NCBI RefSeq assembly: GCF_910596095.1 | Contig: NC_056545.1 | Span: 1,330,001 to 1,394,000, forward strand | Direction of reading: 5' to 3' | DNA length: 64,000 nt | Origin: Thunnus maccoyii | Lineage: Eukaryota; Chordata; Actinopteri; Scombriformes; Scombridae | Shown here: piece after piece, positions 55,301 through 64,000 of the stretch | Numbering within the stretch: position 1 is the first letter of the stretch | Layout: each line of letters opens with the position of its first letter | Position numbers and translations under genes: made by a program | The notes under the pieces: model-generated | Told to the model about the DNA's origin: nothing | Databases searched by the model: none | What the model saw: the letters and a program-made list of their open reading frames with translations, nothing else

Positions 55301-58300
55301 CCCTGAAACCTTACGGGTGCCTGAGGGTGAGGCGGGCCGTCAAACCGGCCCATACCGTCTCCGCCCCTCATTGGACCATGTGACATGTGTCCGTCGAACC
55401 TCTCGGGTATGTTGTGATGAGGCGGTCCGCCGCCGTCGAACCTGCCGGGACCCTGATTGTGAGGCCCCTCGAACCTGGACGGGTCGTCGTAGCGCCCGGG
55501 GCCGCCGCCTTCGTACCGGCCCGGAGGATGCGGTCTAGACGGGCCCATGTGTGCGGGCCCGTCATAGCGGGTCGGGGGGTGGCCTCCGTCGTGAGGAGGA
55601 GTGTGTCCTGGAGAGTCGCTGTGCTGGCGGACGTTAGGCAGCGGACCTCCGCGGGCCGGCGCCTTGAGGATGGATTTGGGGGGAGGGGCGGGGTGAGGGT
55701 GAGGAGGGGGGGCGGCGTCCAGATTGAGCGGTCCGTCGTCTGAGTGCTCGCTGTTGGGGCTCTCGAAGCGCGGGACGGGACTGTCTGCAGAGTCTTTCTG
55801 GTGGAGCGGCGACAGGCGCTCACGCTCAAACCTCGGGACCGGCGCGTCCAGACCGGCCGGGCTCGGACACTTCCTGTGGACCACGGTGCCGGAGGGAGGG
55901 GGCCCCTCTGGTCTGCGGGGGTTGGGGTGTCTGGACTCGGCGTACCTCCGCGGAGCGTCGTAGCCGCTCTTCTGCTCCTCGCGCTGGCGCTCCGTCAGCG
56001 GCGAGTTCCACTCTCTCTCACCTGGAAACGAGATGAAACATGAAGAGACGCTCTGACGTCCTGCGACCGTTCAAAACCTTAAAACTGGATCATTCACTCA
56101 TGAGTTCAAGTGTTAAACTAAAGACTTTAACTAACTGTATCAACGTTAAACTACAGAGAAGGAATCTAAACATCAACTAAGGAGAAACTTAAATCGTCCT
56201 GAACTCGTCTCTCTAACTAGTTACTGACTACATCTCCCATGATCCCTCTGAGGGGCTGACGAACAACTTTACTCTTCACTCATGAATCGTTCAGGTTGTC
56301 GTGTGCGCTGGACTCCTAATTAAATGTGTAAACTGTGATCTCTTAAGAGTCTCTAACCCTGCTGAAGTGTCACTGATCGAGACCCTGACACCCCGCAGCT
56401 CCAGAACCTGACCTCTGACCTCTCTGTGGATGAAGATAACAGATGACAGTTTGCCTTCAGAGATCAGTTGAAGTGAATTAACACATCGTCATGTTTTGTG
56501 TTCGGAGTGGCAGACTCACTCGACTCTCGGGGGTCGGCTCTCCTCCTGAAGCGAAGGCCCGGCAGAGATTTTAGTGTGGGGAACTCTTTCCCGTGGTTGT
56601 ACTCCTCGATCATGGGGCCGAGCGGAGGCCGCGGCTCTTCACGCTCTTTACTCCGCCTCTCACCTGCGAGAGAAACCAACCGACGTCAGTGACGCACCTT
56701 AACAGCTCCACAGTTTGATTTAATCCTAACACCAAGAACCAGAATGAAAACTTCCTGGAGTCTAGTAAAATAAGTCAGCTCACCTTGTCTGTCCCGTGGC
56801 GCCCGGTTGTATTTATGTGACGGCAGGTGTCCCGTGCTGCGGCCAGCGCCCGCCTTCTCGCCCTGCGCCACTTCTTCGCCTTCCTCCGGACTTTCCTCGC
56901 CCTCCCACTCCTCCCCGGCAGCTCGGTGGGTGACCTGCGTCTTCCTCAGCTTGGACTTGTGCTCGTAGTACGTCAGCGCCGCCTCGCCCATGCCATCGCG
57001 GGGCGTGGCCAGCAGCGGCGGTTTCTTGGCGGGGAAGTCGTCGGAGTCGTCCCAGCTCTCGGAGCGCTGCTGCTTCTCCTCCTGATACTGGAAGAAATGT
57101 TTGATCTGGTGGGCCATGTTCAGGAAGTCCTCCTGGGAAATCTCGCCGCTCTCCAAACGCTTACTGGCCTGAAGAGAAAGAAAAAACACTTTTTACTTTA
57201 AAAACTATTAAAACTACCCGTGTAGATAAACACGAGGAGTCTCTGTATGTGTGTGACGTACCCTCCTGAGCAGGTCCTTCTTGGAGGCGGAGTTGAGGAC
57301 GTCGGGTATCTGCAGGTTGGCGTCCACGCTGAGGCGGTGTTTCGGGGTTCGGGGGGTGGTGGGGCGCGTCGGGGTGCCGTACGGTTTGTGTCTCTGAGGT
57401 CCGGGTTTCACGTGAGAATCCTCCGACAGCTTGAGACTGAAGAAGAAGAAGAAGAAGAACAGTTTGGTATTCATGTGTTTAACAGGAACAGCTGACTGAA
57501 GATCCAATCAGAAGCTTTTATTTATTATTTTTTATTGATAATAAAAATATGAAACATGTTGGACTCACTGTTTGTTCTCCTCCCAGCCGCTCCTCCAGCG
57601 GTGAGGAGCATCTTTGGTCTCCTTGCCGCTGCCGTCGTGGCTGCGTGGCGAGTGCGAGTCTCTGGACTCGGAGTGCCGGTCCTCCGCCGGCCTCTTTGAT
57701 CTCCTGCTCTCCGATTGGTTCTTCTTGGGAGTGAGCCGGTCCTCTCGGCCGGGCTTCCCGTGCTGCGGCTCGTCGGCTCGGACCCTCCTGGGTTTGCCGG
57801 GTTTGTGAGACGGCGACGGGGACAAGGAGCTGCTCCTCGCTCTGCTCTTGGGCGACCTCCTGTCTTTCCTCTTCGGGGAGGTGGTGGGTGAGCGCGACCT
57901 GGACCGTGAGCGCGTGCGTTTCCTGGCGTGCGTCCGGGCGTTGCCGCCGGTCTTGAACTCGAGCTTCTCCACGGACTCCTCGCGGTCGTGTTTGGTCAGC
58001 GAGCCGTTCAGCAGCTTCAGTTTGTTGGAGCGCGGCGGGTCGGCGGCCCGCGCCGCCTCCTCTCTCTCCTTCTTGTCGTTGCATCGTTTCTTCTCCTTCA
58101 GCTCGTCGTCTTTGGCGTCTCCGGTCTTGTCCTGCGGGCGTTTCCTCAGCCGCGGGTCTTTCTTTGTGCTGTCGGCTGACTTCTGGCCCTCCGCCTCTGC
58201 GTGCTTGTTTTTACTCTGGAGGCTTTTCGGCATCGGAGACGGAGACTTGGACTTGGGCTTCTCCTCTAACGCTTCCTTCCTCGGCATCCTGGCCTTGTCG

Positions 58301-60822
58301 GGCCGGACCGGTTTCTCCGGCAGCCGTTTCTCAGGTGTCGGCACGGGACTTCCTGTTGTGGCGTTGCTATCTTTTTTCCCAGCAGGCTGTTCTTTGGGCT
58401 GGGGAGGAGCCGGGGGGCCGGAGCGGTTCAGACGCGGGTCTCTCGTGGACGGCTTGGTGTCGGTCTGAGTCTGAGGAGGGATCCAGGGTCGGACCACGGG
58501 AGCGGTTTGGGTGGTGGGTTTCGCCGCCGTTGTCGTTGCCGTCGGAGAGGAGACTGAGGTCGGTGTCGGTAGCGTGAAGCCGCCGGCCTGCAGGACGACA
58601 TCAAACAAGCGTGAGGAGAGAAACAGACTGAGAGAAGCTAAAATAAGAATCCAGCAGAGTTACAGGTTCCTGTCAGTTAATACGAGTCAACAAGAGGAAG
58701 AAGCTGCTGCGCTGCGGCTTCCTGTGTGACTGTTGATCTAACGTGATGCCAGTTTCACCAGACGCTCAACATCTAAACCATAAATTCAACGTTTTAGTTC
58801 TTGGTGAGGAAACTCTGCCAGTTAGAGAGCAGACGACGTTGATCCAGGAAGCAGCAGGTATCATTTATACCCGCAGCTGGAGTTCAAATGTCCCAGAATC
58901 AGTAAAAACAAGCTGATTAAGATTAAGATCGTTTCTAAATGCAGTAAACATCTCAAACACTGAACAACAGGAATCAAACATGTGGAGTCAGACTGTTTGT
59001 CCTACCAGCTGTGCTTTGGTCTGCTCCAGTTCCAGCTCGATCTTCTTCTGCTGGAGCTCCAGAAGCTGCTTCTGTTTGGCCAGCAGCTGCTGGCGGATCA
59101 GCTGCTCCTGCGTCAGGCTGGACTGACTGACGGTGGTGGCGGCGGTGGTGGGGGCCGGCGGGGGAGTGGGCGCCGGCGCCGGGGTGGAGGCGGGCCGCGG
59201 GGAGGGCGCCTCGGACTCAGACTGAAGACGTTTGTGAAGGTCACAAATATGAGGAGACGAGAGAATTTAAGTCAGAATACAAGTTTCATTGGAGACGTTC
59301 AGCAGAGTTCACTACGTTTATAGAAAACACGCTGGGATGCAGACTGTAAACGTTAGTTAATGACGTGAAGCAGCAACACGCCAGAGTTCAACTTCACAGA
59401 GACAATTTAATGACTCGATTATTACCTTTACAACAACAACCTGAAGCGTAGTGAACTTTCTGCACAGTAGCAAACGAGAACAGCTGATCGGCTGACTCTC
59501 AACAGTCTGAACGACGTGACGTTAACAACACAGGAGAGAGTCTGTTACACATTCATTCATTCATGCAGTTAACTTTAAAATAAAAAGGCTGCGGGTCATT
59601 TATCTTATCTACCAGGTGGACGCTTTAACACACAGTCTACTGCAGCAAGAGACTAACCCCCCACACCGAATCTAGTCCTGAGATTCCCAAAGATTCCCGC
59701 CACTATTTTCATTCCGACTCAGATTCTTGTACATGAAGACAAACAGTTGAGGCTTTAAATCCAGAGTTTATATTTGGTTCTGTGCGTCAACATGTTATCA
59801 CATGATTCCTGATGTTTCACTGTTGTTTCTTCCAGCTCTGCAGTGGAAAAGCTGACACACAGCAGGAACTTCCTCTTCTGTCACCACCTTCGGCAGTTTT
59901 AGAGCCGAGTCGGATTAAAGACAAACTGATTTTAGTTTCTACAACACGGAGGTTTAAAGCTGCTTCAAACTGTTTATTATTTGTGTTTTTCATTGTATTT
60001 CTGTCTACGCTCAACGTCTTCACACATTTAAAGACCATTTAAATGAAGCGAATCTTCTTTAAAAACCAGATTAAACTCGTCTGGCTTCACCATCTCTGAC
60101 TGAAGCTCATTCAAACCTGCGGGAACATGAAGGCAACATGAACAGAATCGGTCTGGTTTTTGGTGTTTGCAGGCGCGTACGCACCTGTTTTAAAAACTTG
60201 GGGTTGACGTGAATGCTGGCGTTGACGGTGGGCGGCAGCGGCTTGATGGGCCAGGCCGAGTCCACGGCGTTGACGCGCACGTCCAGCGCGTACAGCTTCT
60301 TCAGAGGGAACACTTCGTCCCACGTCGACCTTAACTTGAACAGACTCTTTCTAGTGTTTTCGTCCACCTACAAACAGAGGACATGACTTGGTCCAAAGCT
60401 ACCAACAAAAAAAAACCTATAAAAAATACATTCAGCAACATCACAGCAAAGCCTCAACAACTCTACATGTTAGCACGCTAGTCTGTCAAAGCACCAAACA
60501 GTATGTGTGTGCATTTTCAAAAAAAGCTTTAACCCACCCACCCACGTTTATTAGCAGAGCTACGTTATGCGTTAAGTACACAGGAGCAGAGTGCAGGAGA
60601 CTACACGTAACAAAGCAAGCAAACACAAGGAGAGAAGTGGCAGCTATGACTCTTAACGGTTAAAACAAGGCGGAACGGCAGCAAAGAGAACTGTACCTTT
60701 TCAAAGACACATAAAAATGAAGTGATTAGGTTTTTAGCAAACACTGCAAGGTACTCTCCTCCAACATTCTTCACTATGGAATCCACTAAGTACAAAACTG
60801 GAAGCTTCTCGGCAGATGGGGC
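52373..60822 (-). CDS. pcf11: PCF11 cleavage and polyadenylation factor subunit (first coding exon not found)
   Basis: Exons, 5' to 3': 60697-60822, 60185-60367, 59006-59221, 57569-58587, 57262-57436, 56784-57168, 56520-56663, 54748-56021, 54403-54469, 54134-54259, 53926-54046, 53623-53806, 53306-53461, 53107-53199, 52726-52761, 52373-52636. They sum to 4569 bp in frame, 1522 aa plus stop (human about 1555). PCF11 is a CF IIm subunit that binds the RNA polymerase II tail and drives 3' end cleavage and termination. Seen: second half of the CTD-interacting domain (KLPVLYLVDSIVKNVGGEYL), a Gln/Leu coiled helix, an RS/charged region (RTRSRSRSRSPTTSPKRKDR), a long G/P-rich exon with repeated RFEGP/RFDGP motifs, and two C-terminal zinc fingers. 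The first is CCLCSMRF with HLDWHFRQNH; the second is CEICQEPFETYW with HPSC. Between them lies the CLP1-binding-type segment with DWIEFEEIADLEERAKSQFF. Odd: an alanine tract and a glutamate run near the C-terminus. Confidence 0.96.
52490..52560 (-). repeat. Coding GCN/GAA tract (Ala and Glu runs) in pcf11 last exon
   Basis: Thirteen alanines encoded mostly by GCC and GCT/GCA mixes, preceded in the protein by six to seven glutamates from GAA/GAG. Mixed codons suggest an old, not recently expanded, tract. Confidence 0.9.
53498..53614 (-). mobile_element. Family A fragment (copy 7) inside a pcf11 mini-intron
   Basis: 117 bp holding GTTCCCAACCTAGGGGTCGG and AGCAGATAAATCTGAGGGGT, identical in pattern to the family core. 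The host intron (53462-53622) is only 161 bp, so about 70 percent of it is transposon. One fragment end is eight bases from the splice donor of the exon at 53623-53806. Confidence 0.9.
54748..56021 (-). repeat. RFEGP/RFDGP amino-acid repeat region of pcf11
   Basis: One 1274-bp exon. From about residue 100 of the exon, more than fifteen degenerate copies of R-F/Y-E/D-G/P-P follow at roughly 8-20 residue spacing (GRYDDPSRFEGP, GRFDGGGPP, ERFDGHM, PMRFEGPGPMRFEGP). It then turns into a Pro/Gln/Asn-rich tail. The repeats match the FEGP-repeat region known in vertebrate PCF11. Confidence 0.85.
59222..60184 (-). other. pcf11 intron without recognised elements
   Basis: 963 bp between the exons at 59006-59221 and 60185-60367. 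No repeat or conserved element was recognised by eye. Codon-like frames near 59812-60042 on both strands have no family resemblance. Confidence 0.5.
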
Positions 60823-62368
60823 CTGGAGCAATAGAGAACTCAACAAGTTTAGAAAACAACAGGGGTTAAAAGCAACATTTCAGAACAAAATGATCAGAAC
60901 ACAATGCCCTCCCCCCACCTCACCACCCACTGTGTGCAAAATACACAAAAATCTGGAAAAAAACAAAAGACAAAAATTTTATAAAAATCTGTCAAGTGAG
61001 GAAAAATGAAGACTTGACATCCGACTGGAAAAAAAAAAAAAAATAAAAATAAAAATCTGTCCAAAGTCCGAAAAACGTTTCTTCATTCTTGAATGAAAAA
61101 AATCCATCAAGTCTTTTCAAGCACAGTGAAGGTCTGATCACTGCTGCCGTCCTTCAAAATAAAACAAGAAAAACAAAAAAAAAACAAAAAAACAAAAACA
61201 AGAAGTGGTCTTCAGTCGTAATAATCGATCAGTTCAGGAAGTTATTGATCGTCCTCCCGGTCAGGGAAGGAAAACGTGTCCATAAAAAAACAAAACAGGA
61301 GTCCAGTCTTTACCTCCAAAGAGGGCGTGAACCGCTCTTTGTACGTTACCCTGACGACACGTCACGTCTTCACACCCGGACAGTTTTATTCACTCACACT
61401 CTCAAACTTTTAGCCCTCAGAAGGGTTTTTTTTTCTCCCTTCGGTAGTTAGAAACAGTGATGACCCGTTAGATCAGTAGGCGTCTAGTTAAAGCAGCTGC
61501 AGACTGCGTGTTTACTGCTTCTGAACTGTGCAGCATCAGCTGACTTCATTCTGTTTGTACGTTCAGTCCCATCAGACTGAGCACATGTAAAACCAGAGTC
61601 ATACCAATAAATTACACTGGGAAATAAAAAATGACAAAAAGCACATTTCACATTTTTTATTATAAACATTTGAACCATCCAATGACATTTCAGTTATTCA
61701 AGATTCACTAGTGAATGAATGCAGAGAAACCTTTTTTCCTGGTCTATCAGGCAGCTTTTTGTTTCCGTCAAACACTGACCACAGAGTTAAAGTGCTGACT
61801 GCAAAAGCATTTGTATGGAGGCCTGAAGAGGCCTCGTCACTCTGTTCAACTGTCTTTATTAACAATAAACCAGAAAGAGAACAAGCAGCAGCTTTTATAG
61901 TGACGGCTGCAAAACCACAAGTCAGAATCCACCGTAATTCAACCCGCTCGTCAATAATGTCTCGTTAAATGACTCGTTAATATGATCTGTTATTAATCAA
62001 TGTCCAGCAGTGTCCACTCAGTCACTGACACGTCTGCTTCAAGACTCAACACATAAAAACACTAATCATTAATCAACAATATTCATTGTGAAACTAAAAG
62101 CTTGTTGTGGTTTTACTGGTTTGTTGCTTGTGGACTCTGGAACCATAAACGTCTCAGTCAGTATATTAAACATAATATATGAAAGATTTTTATGTTAAAA
62201 CATCTATTAAAGTATTTATTCAATGTTTACTTTTGATTTTAAACCAAATAATTACAAACTTATTGTTGGAGTTGAACTAAACTTCCTGTTTTACAGTTTA
62301 CACATAATAATAATAATAATAATAATAATGTTCATAAATCCACTGCTGGACGGTAACTTTACTATAGT
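60823..62368 (-). promoter_or_regulatory. pcf11 upstream intron with multiple poly(A)-type signals
   Basis: 5' of the first recognised exon on the minus strand. It holds AATAAA hexamers (minus strand) at 61385-61390, 61656-61661 and 61855-61860. The one at 61656 is followed within 30 bases by TGTGAAATGTGCTTTTTGTC, a GU/U-rich downstream element. 60850-61200 has long T-runs and a G-rich block (GGGTGGTGAGGTGGGGGGAG). I know of reports of a conserved premature poly(A) site in PCF11 intron 1 in vertebrates; equating it with this region is inference. No start exon was seen. Confidence 0.4.
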
Positions 62369-63452
62369 ATGTGAGTACAGTTTGAGGTACTTGTACTTTA
62401 CTTGAGTATTTCCATGTGATGCTACTTTCTACATTTCAGAGGGAAATATTGTACTTTCTACTCCACTACATTTATTTGACAGCTTTAGTTACTTTTCAGA
62501 TGAAGATTTGACACAATGGATAATATAACAAGCTTTTAAAATACAACACATTGTTAAAGATGAAACCAGTGGTTTCCAACCTTTTTACAAAAAGCAGTGT
62601 GTAGTCGGGGTCACATTTCACATGTCTATGAGTTGTTAACAGCTCCACCAAATAGTGATTTTTCCCTCTAAACTTCTCACATGCTTTCATTTCAATAAAT
62701 GTTCAAATGATCCAATATTTCAGCAAAAATCAAAGATTAGAGAAAAAGTCCAAAAACTGAAAACAGATTTGTGTATCAGAACTTTGTTTTTTCTTCTTTC
62801 CTCTCCCATTAATCATCTCACCACCCCTCAGATTTATCTGCTGACCCTTTGGAGGGGCCCGACCCCTAGGTTGGGAACCACTGGACTAAACTAGCTAACT
62901 GTATATAAAGTAGTGTAAACTAGCTCCACCTCCAGCAGCTACAACAGTAACATGCTGCTCTAACACTGATGCTTCACTATTAATAATCTAATGATGTCAT
63001 ATATAATAATATATCAGTCAGAGGGACCAAACCACTACTTTTACTGCAATACTTTAACTACATCAAGCTCATAATACTTATGTACTTTTACTGCAATACT
63101 TTAACTACATCAAGCTCATAATACTTATGTACTTTTACTGCAATACTTTAACTACATCAAGCTCATAATACTTATGTACTTTTACTGCAATACTTTAACT
63201 ACATCAAGCTCATAATACTTATGTACTTTTACTGCAATACTTTAACTACATCAAGCTCATAATACTTATGTACTTTTACTGCAATACTTTAACTACATCA
63301 AGCTCATAATACTTATGTACTTTTACTGCAATACTTTAACTACATCAAGCTCATAATACTTATGTACTTTTACTTGTAATAGAGTATTTTTACATGTTGT
63401 ATTAGTACTTTTGCTGTAGTAAAGTATCAGAGTACTTCTTCCAGCTCTGTAT
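62369..63452 (+). mobile_element. Family A element, copy 8
   Basis: Left part GTACAGTTTGAGGTACTTGT, right end AGTACTTCTTCCAGCTCTG. Seven internal 47-bp units at about 63035-63370. A short deletion relative to other copies removes the segment between CCTTTTT and ACAAAAAGCAG near 62583. Confidence 0.85.
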
Positions 63453-64000
63453 AAATCAGACTGAAGCTGTTTAATAATGTTAATTAGTTAATAAGTTTTG
63501 ATGTGGATGTGAGTGAATCATTAACTTCATGATAATATTTAAACACATCCTGCAGTGATTGGTTTTATGGTGGATTCAAATCACTGCATGTCTGCATATA
63601 TTACATATTTTTAGGTTATTTGAAAACATTTATCAAAAGTTTTTGTTTTCTTTGGCCTTCATTTGATTTTAAACCTGATAATTATCAACTTATTTATGGA
63701 GTTTTTTTTAATTTTATGTCGTTTTCTTCTTCTTGAGAGACACATATTACTGTCTTGTTTAAACAGGAAGTATATAAATCCAGTGGTGAAGTTAAATGAA
63801 GTTAAATGAAGTTAAATGAAGTTAAATGAAGTTGTGTAGCGGAGCTTTACGGTGGATTGTGACCGGCGTTGAGCCGCAGGCCGCTTTCAGTCAGCGGGGC
63901 GAGTTTCGACAGTTAAAACTGTTTTTGTTCAAAAAGTAATCAATACGGTTTCTGAAGCAAACCAAGTTAATCAATATGTGAGCGATGTGTTCACTTTAAT
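63453..64000. other. Window end: AT-rich DNA with 10-bp repeat
   Basis: Five copies of GAAGTTAAAT lie at about 63787-63833. A GC-richer patch at 63840-63920 follows and could belong to an exon or promoter, but no frame there resembles the missing N-terminus of PCF11. Confidence 0.5.

Noticed and set aside
54721-55383. 220-codon plus-strand frame
   Set aside because: Antisense to the GC-rich repeat exon of pcf11; stop-free because of base composition and repeat structure.
57848-58468. 206-codon plus-strand frame
   Set aside because: Antisense shadow of the pcf11 charged/RS exon, no family resemblance.
63840-63920. Missing first coding exon of pcf11
   Set aside because: GC-richer than the surroundings, but no frame on the minus strand resembles the start of a CTD-interacting domain.

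Overview
The window is nuclear DNA of a teleost fish, probably a percomorph (inference). It holds spliced vertebrate genes with GT-AG introns, ordered alg8 - ccdc90b - pcf11; the three human orthologues, as I recall, all lie in 11q14. It is also dense in short non-autonomous DNA transposons, microsatellites and minisatellites of fish type. No prokaryotic or viral gene was seen.

Layout. 1-2158 is a 35-bp satellite array of about 60 units. 3027-10786 (+) carries six exons of a CapZIP gene (rcsd1); the start exon was not found. 18038-26326 (+) is a complete four-exon guanylate cyclase activating protein gene (guca1c-like, 185 aa). 26327-33759 is transposon-rich intergenic DNA with a textbook hAT-type MITE at 32675-33366. 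33760-43587 (-) is complete alg8 (13 coding exons, 518 aa). 45510-49487 (+) is complete ccdc90b (9 coding exons, 238 aa), head to head with alg8. 52373-60822 (-) is pcf11 (16 coding exons seen, 1522 codons plus stop), tail to tail with ccdc90b; its first coding exon lies beyond the window or was not recognised. All exon chains were joined by hand and stay in frame.

The genes do not form one pathway. CapZIP binds actin capping protein, GCAP controls photoreceptor guanylate cyclase, ALG8 glucosylates the lipid-linked N-glycan precursor in the ER, CCDC90B is a mitochondrial inner-membrane coiled-coil protein, and PCF11 couples 3' end cleavage of pre-mRNA to transcription termination.

The repeat landscape is the most unusual part. 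One family (called A here) has eight full or partial copies with an internal 47-bp tandem repeat varying from 1 to 7 units. A copy fragment fills most of a small pcf11 intron, and two broken, oppositely oriented copies lie between the alg8 and ccdc90b start codons. A pair of palindromic elements in opposite orientation sits in guca1c intron 1. I found no convincing new multi-gene system. The best functional leads are a possible premature poly(A) region upstream of the first recognised pcf11 exon and a hAT element carrying the nearest canonical poly(A) signal for alg8.
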